In this document: positions 7,715 to 17,606 of the stretch, piece by piece | Position numbering within the stretch: the stretch's first letter is position 1 | Layout of the letters: the number at the start of each line of letters is the position of its first letter | DNA from: Pseudomonadota bacterium | GTDB taxonomy: Bacteria > Pseudomonadota > Gammaproteobacteria > Xanthomonadales > Xanthomonadaceae | DNA length: 64,000 bases | Assembly: GCA_018242445.1 (NCBI GenBank) | Contig: JAFEBW010000030.1 | Coordinates: 1 to 64,000, forward strand | Direction of reading: 5' to 3' | Made by a program: the position numbers and the translations under genes | The notes under the pieces: model-generated | The model's database searches: none | Told to the model about the DNA's origin: nothing | What the model saw: the letters and a program-made list of their open reading frames with translations, nothing else

Positions 7715-10700
7715 CTACTTCTCCGTTCGCCAGTTGATCGAGGCGCGGGTTTCCTTCGCCGATTCGACGCTGATGTCGAAGCCCTTGCGCAGCAGGTATT
7801 TCAGGGTGAGCACCTCGCCAGTGCCGGCCAGCGCCACGCCGTAGCTGACGAACAAACGCGGCGAGAGGTATTTGCCGACGCTGAGCACCTCGCCGCCGAG
7901 CGCGCGCGAGGTGTTCACGCCGGCGTCGAGGCCGAGGCGCGCGCCGATGCTGGCGGCGACGAGGTTGCCGCCGACCGCCAGCGCGGTGGCCGCGGTGTTG
8001 ATCTTGCCGGTCTCGTCGGAGTTGGCGGCGCGCAACGGGCGGCCGATCACCAGATATGCCAACGCATCGGTGGAACCCATCGCCGGAGTGGACACGATCT
8101 GCGTCTGCGGCTTGTGCGCGGTGCCGCGCACACGCACGCCGACGGTGACGTCGTCGTCCTCGAACCGGCGTTGCGCGAGCACGTCCAGGGCCGGGTTGTC
8201 GAAGCTGCCGCCGTTGTAGGTGAGCCGCCCGCGTTCGATCTCCAGTTGCTGTCCATAGGCGCGGTAGCTGCCGCCGACATCGAGCGTGCCGGCGGCCGTC
8301 ATGGTCGCGTTGGGCGGGCGGCGCACGCGCAATTGCCCGGCGAGGGTGCCGTCGAGGCCGAAACCCTTGAGGATGACGGATTTCCCGAGCGTGAGGTTCA
8401 GATCCACGTCGAGCTTGAGCGGGCTGCTGCGCGTGGTTTGACGCGGGTCGAGCACCACCACGTCCGGCGAGGGCGTGACGGTTCCATCGAGGCGTTCGAG
8501 GTCCATCCGGGCGCTGGGCACGGCGACGCTGCCGCGCAGCGTCAGCGTGCCCGCCGCAAAGCCCAGTTGCAGATCGGGCGAGGCAAGGGCTTGCAACTCG
8601 GGCGTATCGGCGACGCGCACCTTCTCGCCTTTCAAGGTGACACGAACAGGCGCGTCGAGATCGTTCCAGCGCCCACCGCCACCGATAGCCAAAGTGCCAT
8701 CGCCCGAGCGCAACGAGCCGGTGATGGCAGCGGTGCCGTCGGATGCAGCGTCGATGCCGATTTGCCCATCGGTGAGCGCGATGCCCAATGCCGGCAGTTC
8801 GGCCTTGAAATCCGCCAACTGCAAGCGCCCGGAGACGCCGGGATGATCGAGCGTGCCGCCGAGTGCAAATTGGCCGCCGAAGCGGCCCTTGGGTGCGGCC
8901 AAGTCGGTGGAGAACAACTCCAGCCACGCGACATCGCGCAGGTCGATGGAAGCTTCGCCAGCCAGCGGCGCGCCGGATGCGAGCGCGCTGCTCGCATGCG
9001 CGCGCACGCTGCCGCCCGCGGACAAGTCGCTGGCGAGGTCGATCTGCACGCGCTCGCCGGCGAGGGTGGCCTCGGCGACGAGGTTCTGATAGCCCAGCAG
9101 GGGATGCGCCAGCTGATCGGCCATGCGGATGCCGCCGCTGGACGATCGCAAGGACGCATTGCCATTCCAGCCGCCGCGTGCGCCCGGTGCGATGCGCGCA
9201 TCCAGATCCACGCTGCCCCAGGCGTGGGCATCGAAATCCGGCCGCGCGATCCACGGATCCAGCCACGCCATCGGCAAGGATAGCGCCTGCACGCTGGCCT
9301 GCCTCGGCCAGTCGGCCACGGCGCAGACCGAAGCACCGTCCGCGCGCAGGCAGGCGTTGGCAAGACGCAGCCCGCCGCGACCGTCGTAGGCAAACGTCGC
9401 TGGCGCTTGCAGGCTCCATGCAGCGCCGCTCGCGGGTGCGAAGTGCAGGCTGGCGATGCTGCCATGCCATGCATCGCCCTTGCGCTGCGCGCTGGCGCTC
9501 AGATCGAGCGAACCCAGCGCCCCGGCGAGCGCGCCGACGATGCGCGGCTGCGTGGTCGATCCGCCAAATTGCAGATGCAGGCTGTGCAGTTGCGCAACGC
9601 CGATGATGCCATCGGCTTTCGCCGACACATCGCCGGCACCGGCATCGGTGGCGATGCGGCCATCCAGCGCTACGTGGGCAGCGCCATAGCCGTGCCAGAG
9701 CAGGCCACTACCGGCGAGGTTGCCCTGCACGGCGGGCGTGGGCAGCGCGCCCTCCACGGCAAGATCGCCGGCGATGGTGCCGCGTGCATCGGGAAGCACG
9801 TCGTCGAGCCGCAAGGGGCTGAAGTGCGCGACCAGATCAAACCGTGCGCCGGCCGCGCCTTTCGCCTGTACATGGCTGCCGCCCAGACGCAGGTCGGCAT
9901 CGACGTGACCGGCGTCCTTTTCCCAATCGAAACGTGCGTAGCCAGCGAGTGGCCGTCCGCGCAGCTTGCCTGCCAAGCCATCGGCAGCTATCTGAATGAC
10001 CAAGCCGCTTGCCGGCTGCCGCGTGCCACTGGTTCGCAATTGCGCGGAAACGCTGCCATCGAAGCCCGGTGCGAAATAACCAGGGTCGAACCGATCGAGC
10101 AGGGCTTCGGCACTCCATGCCAGCGCGGGAGACCAGCGCACGCTGGCCTTCCCTTGCAGGAGGCCTGCGCTGGTCGCGGCATCGAAGCGGGCGATGTCGG
10201 CTTGCGTGGCATCGCCTTGGGCGGCGATCGCCACGCGGGCCTGTTCGCCGGCGCGCGCCAACAGGAGCGAGCCCGATGCCGCCCAATCCTCGACGTGGCC
10301 TTGTACGGCCAGCTCGCCGCTGGCCTGCACCGGCTCGGCCTTGCGATCGGCACGCCAGTGCAGGCCGTCGAGTTGCAAGCGCGCATCCACCGCCGGTGCG
10401 GCAGGGCGCAGGTCGATGCGGCCATCGATGCGTGCGTGTCCGTCGAGCAGATCCAGCGCCAGCGGCTGCGCGCCGAGCACGCCGTTTTCGTAATCGAGAG
10501 ACGAAGGCGCGACGACCAAACCCATTGGGCCTTGCGCGATGCGCCCCTGCACGCGCGCACGGCCGCCGTGGCCTTGCGCATCCAGGGCGACGGACCACGG
10601 CGCTGCGGCAGCATCGGCGTGTTGATGCAGCAACGTGGACAGGGCGCGAGGGTCGAAGCGTTCGGCGTGCGCCGATACTTCCCAATCGGGCACGCGCTGG

Positions 10701-11482
10701 CCGTTCGTCAGGATGAAATCGAGATGGATGGGCTCCGGCGCGTGGCCGGTGAGCGTGAGCACGAAACGTCGAAGATCGCCGCTGGCGTCGAGCCGCAGGT
10801 CGGCGCGTGCATCGCCTTCACCGGCTTGCGGCAGCCAGGTCGCCTGCATGCGCGTGGCGTAGGCATGACGCGCATCCATGGATGCGTCTGCCCGCACTTC
10901 CCCGCGATCGGTGCTGGCCCTGATGGCCGTGAGTTGCAGGCGTCCGGGCGACAGTTCGAAGCCGCCGCGCAGGGAGTCGATCGCGATCACGGGTTCGCGC
11001 CCGCGGCTGATGCGCAGGTCGCGGATGTCCACCGTGCGCACGTCCACTGCGATCGGCACGTCGAACGTGGGCAACACATCCGGCCAGCGCGGCGGCGGCT
11101 GCGGCGTGCGGTCGATGGGCACGTCGAGCGTGGCCTGTTCGACACGCAGCGAGTCCAGCAGTAATCGTCGTTGCAACAGCCGCGCGAGTTGCGGATCGAC
11201 CCGCAGCATGCCTGCCTTGAACTCCACGCCAGCGTGGCGGTAATGCAGGTCGTGCAGGGCGAGCGGGCCAGCCAGCGTGCCATCGGCGTGCGACCACGTC
11301 AGCGCGCCACGCGGCAGCGTCGCGGCGATGCGCGCGAGCGCGAAATCGCGGCCGCTCGCGGTCAGCAGCAACCAGCTTGCGAACAGGGCGAACAGGAGCG
11401 TTGCGCCGATGCCCGTCACGAGGATGCGCCGCAGCCAGCGCCGGCGGCGTGGTGACGATGCCTTGGTCGCCGCCGTCGTCAC
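7715..11482 (-). CDS. tamB: Translocation and assembly module protein TamB
   Basis: A large inner-membrane-anchored AsmA/DUF490 protein of the translocation and assembly module, 1255 residues, close to the E. coli length. One N-terminal membrane anchor (about 15-40) is followed by a very long beta-rich repetitive body. The conserved C-terminal DUF490 domain includes GTAHKPQTQIVS and ends FDISVESAKETRASINWRTE. It spans the periplasm and works with TamA in outer-membrane protein insertion and, in other species, phospholipid transport. The start is a GTG at 11482 overlapping the tamA stop by four bases (GTGA), indicating translational coupling. The frame remains open upstream inside tamA, but those codons are shadow. 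Confidence 0.94.
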   Translation of the reverse strand: MTTAATKASSPRRRRWLRRILVTGIGATLLFALFASWLLLTASGRDFALARIAATLPRGALTWSHADGTLAGPLALHDLHYRHAGVEFKAGMLRVDPQLARLLQRRLLLDSLRVEQATLDVPIDRTPQPPPRWPDVLPTFDVPIAVDVRTVDIRDLRISRGREPVIAIDSLRGGFELSPGRLQLTAIRASTDRGEVRADASMDARHAYATRMQATWLPQAGEGDARADLRLDASGDLRRFVLTLTGHAPEPIHLDFILTNGQRVPDWEVSAHAERFDPRALSTLLHQHADAAAAPWSVALDAQGHGGRARVQGRIAQGPMGLVVAPSSLDYENGVLGAQPLALDLLDGHARIDGRIDLRPAAPAVDARLQLDGLHWRADRKAEPVQASGELAVQGHVEDWAASGSLLLARAGEQARVAIAAQGDATQADIARFDAATSAGLLQGKASVRWSPALAWSAEALLDRFDPGYFAPGFDGSVSAQLRTSGTRQPASGLVIQIAADGLAGKLRGRPLAGYARFDWEKDAGHVDADLRLGGSHVQAKGAAGARFDLVAHFSPLRLDDVLPDARGTIAGDLAVEGALPTPAVQGNLAGSGLLWHGYGAAHVALDGRIATDAGAGDVSAKADGIIGVAQLHSLHLQFGGSTTQPRIVGALAGALGSLDLSASAQRKGDAWHGSIASLHFAPASGAAWSLQAPATFAYDGRGGLRLANACLRADGASVCAVADWPRQASVQALSLPMAWLDPWIARPDFDAHAWGSVDLDARIAPGARGGWNGNASLRSSSGGIRMADQLAHPLLGYQNLVAEATLAGERVQIDLASDLSAGGSVRAHASSALASGAPLAGEASIDLRDVAWLELFSTDLAAPKGRFGGQFALGGTLDHPGVSGRLQLADFKAELPALGIALTDGQIGIDAASDGTAAITGSLRSGDGTLAIGGGGRWNDLDAPVRVTLKGEKVRVADTPELQALASPDLQLGFAAGTLTLRGSVAVPSARMDLERLDGTVTPSPDVVVLDPRQTTRSSPLKLDVDLNLTLGKSVILKGFGLDGTLAGQLRVRRPPNATMTAAGTLDVGGSYRAYGQQLEIERGRLTYNGGSFDNPALDVLAQRRFEDDDVTVGVRVRGTAHKPQTQIVSTPAMGSTDALAYLVIGRPLRAANSDETGKINTAATALAVGGNLVAASIGARLGLDAGVNTSRALGGEVLSVGKYLSPRLFVSYGVALAGTGEVLTLKYLLRKGFDISVESAKETRASINWRTEK

Positions 11483-13218
11483 AGGTCTGAACCGATGCCG
11501 AGGTACAGGTGCACCGGCGCACGCCCCTGGAATCCGTGCGCGAGATCGATCCGCACCAGCCCCACCGGCGAGCGCCAGCGCAGGCCGAAGCCGACGCCCA
11601 GATGCGAGCGTGGCGTGTCGACGAAGGCATCGCCGTCGTCGGCGAACACCGCCGCGCCCCAGGTCGGCGTGAAGCGATGCTCGAACTCGGCGCTGAGCGT
11701 CAGCAGGTTGGGCGCGCCCACGTTCAAGCCGTTCACCCGCGGGCCGATCTCCTGATAGGCGTAGCCGCGCACGCTGTTGTCGCCGCCCGCGTAGTAGCGC
11801 AACGAAGGCGGCAGGCTGTTGAAATTGCCGGTGACGATGTGGCCGACCTCGCCGCGCAGCAGCACGCGGTTGCTCTCGCCCAGCGGATGCACCCAGCTCG
11901 CGCGTGCATGCACTTGCAGGAAATCCACGTCGGAGCCGATGGCCGTCGCGCCACCGCTCGCGTCCATGCCCAAGCCCCAGCCGCGCGTGGGGTAGAGCTT
12001 GTCGTCCACGCGCTGGGTCTGCGCCGAGATCGACGGAAACACCAGCGTCGCGAAGCGATCGAAGCCCGGATACAGCGCATCCTGATAGCGTTCGCGCTGC
12101 GCATGCAGGGCCGCGGTGAGCGTCCAGTGGTGCAGCCGCCCGCTGCGGCTGCCGACGATTTCCGCCAGTCGCGTGTGCCCGGCGTCGGTGTGCTCGTCGC
12201 GCAGGTTGGTCGCCAGCGCGTACCAGCCATCCAGCCAGCCGAACGCGGGGATGCGGTAGCGCGCCGCCAGCAGCTTGCGGTTCTGCGCCCACTCCAGTTG
12301 CGCATCGAACTTGTGGCCGCCGCGATTGAGCCAGCGGCGTTCGTAACCCAAGGTGATGCCGGCGCCGCTGTCGGTTCCATAACTCAAACCGGCGCTGTAC
12401 ACATTGCGCTTGGCCGGCGTGGTGGTCACCGTGATCGGCAACTGCCCATCGGCGCGCTGGTCGGTGTCGGGCGCCACTTCGACCGTGCCGAAATAATCCA
12501 GATCCGCCAGCGATTGCTGCGTGGCGAGCAGGCGATCCTGACGATAGGCATCGCCCGGCTTGAAGCGCAGCAGGGGGTCGAGCAGGCCGGGCTTGAACTG
12601 GCTGCCAGCGAAGGAGGTCGCGCCGAAGCGGTAGCGATTACCGCTATCCCATGTCACGTCGATGTCGGCGGCGTGCGCCGCGCGGGTGACCTCGACGCGA
12701 TGCGTTATCTGCCGTGCATCAAAATAACCGTGTTCGAGCAGGCGGCCATCGACTTCCTGCTTGCTCGTCTCGTACAGGCGATGGTCGAGCACGTCGCCTT
12801 GCCGTGGCACGAAGGCCGCAACCGCCTTTGCCACGATGGGGTCGGTGCTGGCCTCGCCGCGCACCTGCACGTCGTGCCTGCGCACACGCACCGGCTCGCC
12901 CGGTTTCACCGTGAACACCACGTCGGCGCTATCGCCGTGCCGCTGCACGTCGGTGGCCACCTCGGCGTCGTAATAGCCGAAGGGCTCCAACGCGCTGCGG
13001 ATTTCCTCCGGCGCCGATCGCAGCAGGAAGGCGAGGCGTTCTTCGCTCATATCGGACTTGGCTTTTTGTGCGCGCGCCAGCGACAGCGACAGCTTCGCGT
13101 TGTGCAGCAGTTCGGGCTGCGCGATGCCTTCGATGCGCACGCTCTGCACCTGCACCGCAAGGGCGCAGGGGATGAGGCACAGCAAGAGGAGGGTGGCGAG
13201 GCGGGTTCGACGGATCAT
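11479..13218 (-). CDS. tamA: Translocation and assembly module outer-membrane protein TamA
   Basis: An Omp85-superfamily outer-membrane protein of 579 residues, the usual TamA size. A signal peptide occupies residues 1-21 from the Met at 13218. It was preferred to an upstream Met that would place ten polar residues before the signal. POTRA domains cover about 22-270, with the first strand VQSVRIEGI. The C-terminal 16-strand barrel (Bac_surface_Ag) contains the conserved GGDNSVRGY segment near residue 480 and ends in a LYLGIGSDL strand. It forms one unit with tamB, which starts inside its stop codon. It lies divergent from prpB across 149 bases that should hold both promoters. Confidence 0.94.
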   Translation of the reverse strand: MIRRTRLATLLLLCLIPCALAVQVQSVRIEGIAQPELLHNAKLSLSLARAQKAKSDMSEERLAFLLRSAPEEIRSALEPFGYYDAEVATDVQRHGDSADVVFTVKPGEPVRVRRHDVQVRGEASTDPIVAKAVAAFVPRQGDVLDHRLYETSKQEVDGRLLEHGYFDARQITHRVEVTRAAHAADIDVTWDSGNRYRFGATSFAGSQFKPGLLDPLLRFKPGDAYRQDRLLATQQSLADLDYFGTVEVAPDTDQRADGQLPITVTTTPAKRNVYSAGLSYGTDSGAGITLGYERRWLNRGGHKFDAQLEWAQNRKLLAARYRIPAFGWLDGWYALATNLRDEHTDAGHTRLAEIVGSRSGRLHHWTLTAALHAQRERYQDALYPGFDRFATLVFPSISAQTQRVDDKLYPTRGWGLGMDASGGATAIGSDVDFLQVHARASWVHPLGESNRVLLRGEVGHIVTGNFNSLPPSLRYYAGGDNSVRGYAYQEIGPRVNGLNVGAPNLLTLSAEFEHRFTPTWGAAVFADDGDAFVDTPRSHLGVGFGLRWRSPVGLVRIDLAHGFQGRAPVHLYLGIGSDL

Positions 13219-13340
13219 CGGCGCGAGGATATACGAACGCGACGACACGCCAGAAGGTGAAGGTCGAACTCGGTGCAGAGCTGACCTTCAGCGGCGTCGA
13301 TTTCAGCGCTTGCCCTGAACGCGGCTCGTGCGGTTTCCGC

Positions 13341-13346
13341 TAAAAT
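13341..13346 (+). promoter_or_regulatory. Candidate -10 element for prpB
   Basis: TAAAAT lies 22 bases before the prpB start codon, giving a short untranslated leader. A GGGG-containing ribosome site sits between them. No strong -35 is seen. Confidence 0.4.
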
Positions 13347-13367
13347 GCCGTTTTTCACGGGGCTGCC

Positions 13368-14282
13368 ATGAATCAAGCCACATCCGCAGGCGCGCGCTTT
13401 CGCGCCGCGCTCGCCGCCGAATCGCCCTTGCAGGTGATGGGCGCGATCACCGCCTACGCCGGCCTGATGGCCAGGCGCACCGGTTACAAGGCTCTGTATC
13501 TTTCCGGCGGCGGTGTCGCCGCCAATTCGCTGGGCATGCCCGATCTGGGCATCAGCACGATGGAGGACGTGCTCACCGATGCGCGCCGCATCGTCGATGC
13601 GACGCGGTTGCCGCTGCTGGTGGACATCGACACCGGCTGGGGCGGCGCGTTCAACATCGCGCGCACGATTCGCAGTTTCGAGCGCGTCGGCGTGGCTGCG
13701 GTGCACATGGAGGATCAGGTCGGGCAGAAGCGCTGCGGGCATCGCCCGGGCAAGGAAGTGGTGACGCGCGACGAGATGGTCGATCGCGTGAAGGCGGCGG
13801 TGGACGCGCGCACCGACGCGGGCTTCGTGGTCATGGCGCGCACCGACGCGGCCGCGGTCGAAGGCATCGATGCGGCGATCGAGCGCGCGATGGCCTACGT
13901 CGAGGCCGGCGCCGACATGATCTTTCCCGAGGCGATGAAGACGCTCGATGATTACCGCCGCTTCAAGGCCGCGGTGAAGGTGCCGATCCTCGCCAACCTC
14001 ACCGAGTTCGGCTCGACGCCGTTCTTCACCACCGACGAATTGCGCGAAGCCGGCGTGGACATCGCGCTGTACTGCTGCGGTGCGTATCGGGCGATGAACA
14101 AGGCGGCGTTGAACTTCTACGAAACCGTGCGCCGTGAAGGCACGCAGAAAAACATCATCAACACCTTGCAGACGCGCAACGAGCTGTACGACTTCCTCGG
14201 CTATCACGCTTATGAGGACAAGCTCGACGCGCTGTTTGCGGAGAAGATTTTTGCAACTCAAACAGGAGACAACGATAAGTGA
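13368..14282 (+). CDS. prpB: Methylisocitrate lyase
   Basis: Last enzyme of the methylcitrate cycle for propionyl-CoA use. It cleaves 2-methylisocitrate to pyruvate and succinate, in the cytoplasm. It is 304 residues, the normal length for PrpB and well below isocitrate lyase. The catalytic cysteine is C123 in KRCGH (121-125). The metal and substrate segments [14 protein letters not shown] (from residue 46) and DIDTGWG (86-92) are intact. The next gene starts with a GTG overlapping its stop (GTGA). That gene is a lipoprotein, not prpC, which is unusual (see findings). Neither prpD nor acnD lies in this window. Confidence 0.95.
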   Translation: MNQATSAGARFRAALAAESPLQVMGAITAYAGLMARRTGYKALYLSGGGVAANSLGMPDLGISTMEDVLTDARRIVDATRLPLLVDIDTGWGGAFNIARTIRSFERVGVAAVHMEDQVGQKRCGHRPGKEVVTRDEMVDRVKAAVDARTDAGFVVMARTDAAAVEGIDAAIERAMAYVEAGADMIFPEAMKTLDDYRRFKAAVKVPILANLTEFGSTPFFTTDELREAGVDIALYCCGAYRAMNKAALNFYETVRREGTQKNIINTLQTRNELYDFLGYHAYEDKLDALFAEKIFATQTGDNDK

Positions 14283-14968
14283 GCAACCGATCAGGATACA
14301 TGACGGGAATAGTCGCGCTGTGTTGCCTTGGGTTACTTGCGGGTTGTTCCGACCCCAAAGCAGCTAACGATAAAAATTTCGCGATCGCTATTGCCGATTA
14401 CCTCAAGACCGTTCCGCTTTGCACGAGGCTGGACGTCGATGAATTGCCAGGGGATTACACGGCATCCACCTCTTTCGGGCTTCATGACGAACAACTACAA
14501 GCACCTACCCTTGACGATTTTTTTCGAACCCACCAGGAAGAAAAATCACTTTACGATCTTGGCTTGATGTCGTTCACAATCACTCGGCACAAGGACGAAA
14601 ATTCGTTCGGTGGTGGGGAAGTCTTGAGATATTTCGCTCATGCCACCCTCACGGACAAGGGAAAAGCCGCATACCGCGTTGTACACACTCATATGCTTGG
14701 CAATCGGGCTGCGTTTTGCTACGGGCAAAAGCATCTTGTGTCCATCGACAACTTCACCGAACCATCGAACATGTTGGGACAGACAGTCTCGAACGTGCAA
14801 TATACGTGGCAACTCTACGACGTGGCCGATTGGGCCAAGGACGCCAAGTTGCAAGCTGCCGAGCCAGATATCAAGCGTGAACTCGCTACCGCTAGCCAGC
14901 CCACCAAGGACGCTGGAAATCTCGTGCTGACTAACAAGGGCTGGATTCACGTAGCCTTGCTGAAATAG
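14279..14968 (+). CDS. Predicted lipoprotein inserted between prpB and prpC
   Basis: A 229-residue protein that I do not recognise. The N-terminus is a lipoprotein signal with a lipobox at LLAGC (Cys near residue 23). The rest is soluble, rich in charged and aromatic residues, with two further cysteines (PLC, FCYG). The composition is visibly AT-richer than the flanking prp genes, with codons such as AAA, AAT, TTT and GAT, which suggests later acquisition. The GTG start overlaps the prpB stop by four bases. An internal ATG at 14300 is an alternative and keeps the lipobox. The prpC start is about 100 bases after its stop. Role unknown; a link to propionate metabolism rests on position only. 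Confidence 0.75.
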   Translation: MSNRSGYMTGIVALCCLGLLAGCSDPKAANDKNFAIAIADYLKTVPLCTRLDVDELPGDYTASTSFGLHDEQLQAPTLDDFFRTHQEEKSLYDLGLMSFTITRHKDENSFGGGEVLRYFAHATLTDKGKAAYRVVHTHMLGNRAAFCYGQKHLVSIDNFTEPSNMLGQTVSNVQYTWQLYDVADWAKDAKLQAAEPDIKRELATASQPTKDAGNLVLTNKGWIHVALLK

Positions 14969-15069
14969 TGAAAGACTACGCATGCCTTGATCGCATCGAT
15001 TGCGGAGAGCCCCGCATGCCGCTGTCGGGTGATCGAATGTTGTTGTTTAAGAATCCCGAGGCCAACATC

Positions 15070-16224
15070 ATGAACGAAGCGGCATCCATCCTGCCCAAGC
15101 CCAAAAAATCCGTCGCCCTGTCCGGCGTCGCTGCCGGCAACACCGCGCTGTGCACGGTCGGCCGCAGCGGCAACGACCTGCATTACCGCGGCTACGACAT
15201 CCTCGACTTCGCCACCACCAGCGAGTTCGAGGAAATCGCCCACCTGCTGGTGCATGGCAAGCTGCCCAATGCCGCCGAGCTGGCCGCATACAAGGGCAAG
15301 CTGCGATCCCTGCGCGGGATTCCCGCATCGGTGAAGGCGGTGCTGGAGCAACTGCCGGCGAGCGCGCACCCGATGGACGTGATGCGCACGGCGGTGTCCG
15401 CGCTGGGTTGCGCGCTGCCGGAATCGGGCGACCACAACCATCCGGGCGCGAAGGACATCGCCGATCGGCTCATGGCTTCGCTGGGATCGATCCTGCTGTA
15501 CTGGTACCACTACGCGGTGAACGGCAAGCGCATCGAGGTGGAGACCGACGACGATTCCATCGGCGGTCATTTCCTGCATCTGTTGCACGGACGCAAACCC
15601 AGCGCGTTGTGGGTGCGCGCGATGCACACATCCTTGATCCTCTACGCCGAGCACGAATTCAACGCCAGCACCTTCACCGCGCGGGTGATCGCCGGCACCG
15701 GCAGTGACATGTATTCGGCCATCGCCGGCGCGATCGGCGCGCTGCGCGGCCCCAAGCACGGCGGCGCCAACGAGGTCGCCTTCGAGATCCAGAAACGCTA
15801 CGACAGCCCGGACGAGGCCGAGACTGACATCCGTGCGCGCGTGGAGAGAAAGGAAGTCGTGATCGGTTTCGGTCACCCGGTCTATACCACCGGCGATCCA
15901 CGCAACAAGGTCATCAAGCGGGTCGCGCGCGAGTTGTCGGAAGACCAGCACAACACCAGGATGTTCGACATCGCCGATCGCCTCGAAGCGGTGATGTGGG
16001 AGATCAAGAAGATGTTCCCGAACCTCGACTGGTTCAGCGCGGTGAGCTACCACATGATGGGCGTGCCGACCGCGATGTTCACCCCGCTGTTCGTGATCTC
16101 GCGCACCTCCGGTTGGAGCGCGCACGTGATCGAGCAGCGCATCGACGGCAAGATCATCCGCCCGAGCGCGAACTACACCGGGCCGGAGAACCTGACGTTC
16201 GTGCCGCTGGGGCAACGCGACTGA
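15070..16224 (+). CDS. prpC: 2-methylcitrate synthase (citrate synthase family)
   Basis: Condenses propionyl-CoA with oxaloacetate in the first step of the methylcitrate cycle. From the ATG at 15070 it is 384 residues, the short length typical of methylcitrate synthases rather than the roughly 430 of the main citrate synthase. Conserved active-site blocks are [23 protein letters not shown] with its catalytic histidine, and [10 protein letters not shown] carrying the catalytic region before it. A GAGG site precedes the chosen start. In-frame Met codons at 15016 and 15037 would add a poorly conserved tail. With prpB it forms the prp locus, separated by one lipoprotein gene. Confidence 0.92.
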   Translation: MNEAASILPKPKKSVALSGVAAGNTALCTVGRSGNDLHYRGYDILDFATTSEFEEIAHLLVHGKLPNAAELAAYKGKLRSLRGIPASVKAVLEQLPASAHPMDVMRTAVSALGCALPESGDHNHPGAKDIADRLMASLGSILLYWYHYAVNGKRIEVETDDDSIGGHFLHLLHGRKPSALWVRAMHTSLILYAEHEFNASTFTARVIAGTGSDMYSAIAGAIGALRGPKHGGANEVAFEIQKRYDSPDEAETDIRARVERKEVVIGFGHPVYTTGDPRNKVIKRVARELSEDQHNTRMFDIADRLEAVMWEIKKMFPNLDWFSAVSYHMMGVPTAMFTPLFVISRTSGWSAHVIEQRIDGKIIRPSANYTGPENLTFVPLGQRD

Positions 16225-16247
16225 TCCGTCCGCTGCCGGCATTTCCT

Positions 16248-16283
16248 CCTTCCCCCGCTCGCGGGGGAAGGTCGGGATGGGGG
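16248..16283. repeat. Family A intergenic repeat
   Basis: CTTCCCCCGC and GCGGGGGAAG form the hairpin, followed by GTCGGGATGGGGG. It sits between the convergent prpC and glutathione S-transferase genes, where it may serve as a bidirectional terminator-like structure. Confidence 0.75.
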
Positions 16284-16309
16284 TTGCCGTTCGCTGCTGC
16301 GAGGCTGGA

Positions 16310-16921
16310 TCAGTGCAGACCTTCGGCCTTCAGCGCGTGCTGCACGCCGGGGTCGGCCTCCATGCGCTGGCGGAACGCGGCCAGATGGTTCAAGCCCGAC
16401 AGATCCACGCCGACGATGCCAGCCCAGCGCATCGTGACGTACAGGTAAGGGTCGGCGATCGAGCGCGAGCCGGCCAGCCAGTCACGCCCGGCCAGATGCG
16501 CGTCGGCGCGCTCGAAAAGGCCACGCAGCTTCTTGCGCGCGGCCACCTTGGTCTGCTCGATCGCCGCCTCGTCGCCGAGATAGGCCGTCGCGCCGAACAG
16601 CGGCCAGTAGTTCGGATGGATGTCGGAATTGGCGAAGGCCAGCCAGCGATACACCTCGGCGCGGCTCTGCGCGCTGCCATCGCCGGTGAGCCGGGCCTGC
16701 GGGTGCTGGTCGGCGATGTAGCCGAGGATGGCGGCGTTCTGGGTGAGGGTGAAATCGCCATCGACCAGCGCCGGCACCGCGCCGGCCGGGTTGATCTTCA
16801 GGTACTCGGGCTGCTTGGATTCGGCGGCCGTGATCAGTTGCACCTCGTAGGGCTTGCCGGTCCATTCAAGGGCGATGTGGTCGGCGAGAGAGCAGGCGCC
16901 GGGCTTGGCGTAGAGCTTCAT
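16310..16921 (-). CDS. Glutathione S-transferase family protein
   Basis: A cytosolic glutathione S-transferase of 203 residues, the usual bacterial length. The N-terminal thioredoxin-like half (1-80) has KLYAKPGACSLADHIAL with the Cys9-Ser11 pair at the glutathione site, as in the beta class. It also has the cis-proline segment GAVPALVDGD and the Gln-Asn-Ala-Ala-Ile glutathione-binding motif. The all-helical C-terminal half contains the RSIADPYLYV N-capping box. The start at 16921 has CGGAG ten bases upstream. The gene is convergent with prpC and divergent from the transporter leader. The substrate is not predictable. Confidence 0.92.
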   Translation of the reverse strand: MKLYAKPGACSLADHIALEWTGKPYEVQLITAAESKQPEYLKINPAGAVPALVDGDFTLTQNAAILGYIADQHPQARLTGDGSAQSRAEVYRWLAFANSDIHPNYWPLFGATAYLGDEAAIEQTKVAARKKLRGLFERADAHLAGRDWLAGSRSIADPYLYVTMRWAGIVGVDLSGLNHLAAFRQRMEADPGVQHALKAEGLH

Positions 16922-17119
16922 GCGGTGGCACTCCGTGATTGGGAATCGAAAAAATGATGGCGGATGCCGCCGATGCAAGGCAGTGTGGGCAGGACACTGC
17001 GTTGCGGACTCGCGTGGCGGACGGCGGCGCGAGGGTTTCGGCACACGTCGGATCACGTCGCGCCAATTCTCGACCATGCAGGGTATGCCAAGGCTTGATG
17101 CGCCGGCTCGAAAAAAATC

Positions 17120-17149
17120 TTGCACTGCACCAAGGCGGGCAGGTATGCT
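17120..17149 (+). promoter_or_regulatory. Candidate promoter for the transporter-porin unit
   Basis: TTGCAC and TATGCT are separated by 18 bases. An A-tract (AAAAAAA) lies just upstream. If used, transcription would start near 17156, giving a leader of about 540 bases before the transporter start codon. Confidence 0.4.
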
Positions 17150-17237
17150 GCGCGCCGGAAGCAGGGCGCTACGCTTGCCTTCCCGACGCGGAAGAATGTT
17201 TTTTCGCCTTCCGCTCCTCATCCACCCTGGAATCACC

Positions 17238-17372
17238 ATGAACCCGCGATCTAGCAAACCGTCCAGCGGCGGCGATCGGTGCTCGGCATCGACCGTCGAT
17301 CCGGTGGACATACGCAGATTCCGGGACGCGCCATCGTTGGTCAGGGCTGCCACGCAGCTGCAACACGCCTGA
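17238..17372 (+). CDS. Possible leader peptide 1 (44 codons)
   Basis: A short ORF opening with ATG after CTGGA, rich in Ser, Arg and Asp, with no signal peptide or membrane segment. It ends nine bases before a hairpin that masks the ribosome site of the next short ORF, an arrangement typical of translational attenuation. Coding status is uncertain because there is no homology that I can recognise. It could be chance in a GC-rich leader. Confidence 0.25.
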   Translation: MNPRSSKPSSGGDRCSASTVDPVDIRRFRDAPSLVRAATQLQHA

Positions 17373-17380
17373 CCGACCCT

Positions 17381-17425
17381 GTCGCCTCCCGGCTCGAGCA
17401 CCGCTCGAATGGCCACGGAGGCGAC
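17381..17425 (+). promoter_or_regulatory. Anti-Shine-Dalgarno hairpin in the leader
   Basis: GTCGCCTCC (17381-17389) pairs perfectly with GGAGGCGAC (17417-17425). An inner stem TCGAGC/GCTCGA (17394-17408) and a GGC/GCC pair extend it to about 18 base pairs. The GGAG in the right arm is the ribosome-binding site for the ATG at 17427, so the fold would block that start unless opened, for example by a ribosome stalled on the first short ORF. Confidence 0.6.
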
Positions 17426-17426
17426 C

Positions 17427-17606
17427 ATGCGCATCAACATCCGTATCGGAATATCGGCAACGCCGCGCAGTGCGGCCACGGGACGCCTCGCGTCCGGCCA
17501 TCGCGTGGGGCGAACGCGGCCGACGTGGTCACGGATCCTGCATGCAGCACGCCTTGAACCTGGCGGGTTACGCGATGGCCGCTTCGCGGCCTCGACGGGT
17601 CGGTAA
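17427..17606 (+). CDS. Possible leader peptide 2 (59 codons)
   Basis: A short ORF beginning MRINIRIGIS with GGAG eight bases upstream, that site being locked in the preceding hairpin. The product is basic and Arg/Ala-rich with no recognisable domain. It ends 90 bases before the transporter start. It may be a regulatory ORF rather than a functional protein, or not translated at all. Confidence 0.25.
   Translation: MRINIRIGISATPRSAATGRLASGHRVGRTRPTWSRILHAARLEPGGLRDGRFAASTGR

Noticed and set aside
7694..11164. Long plus-strand ORFs opposite tamB
   Set aside because: They match the codon-position mirror of tamB, lack conserved motifs and have no ribosome sites.
17122..17150. Sigma-54 promoter upstream of the NRAMP-like gene
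   Set aside because: GG and GC doublets occur but at a spacing one base off the required distance, so a sigma-70-type reading was preferred.
16920..17372. A 150-codon ORF upstream of the transporter
   Set aside because: The N-terminal two thirds is Arg/Gly/Cys-rich without any domain. Only the last 44 codons have a plausible start site, and even these are uncertain.
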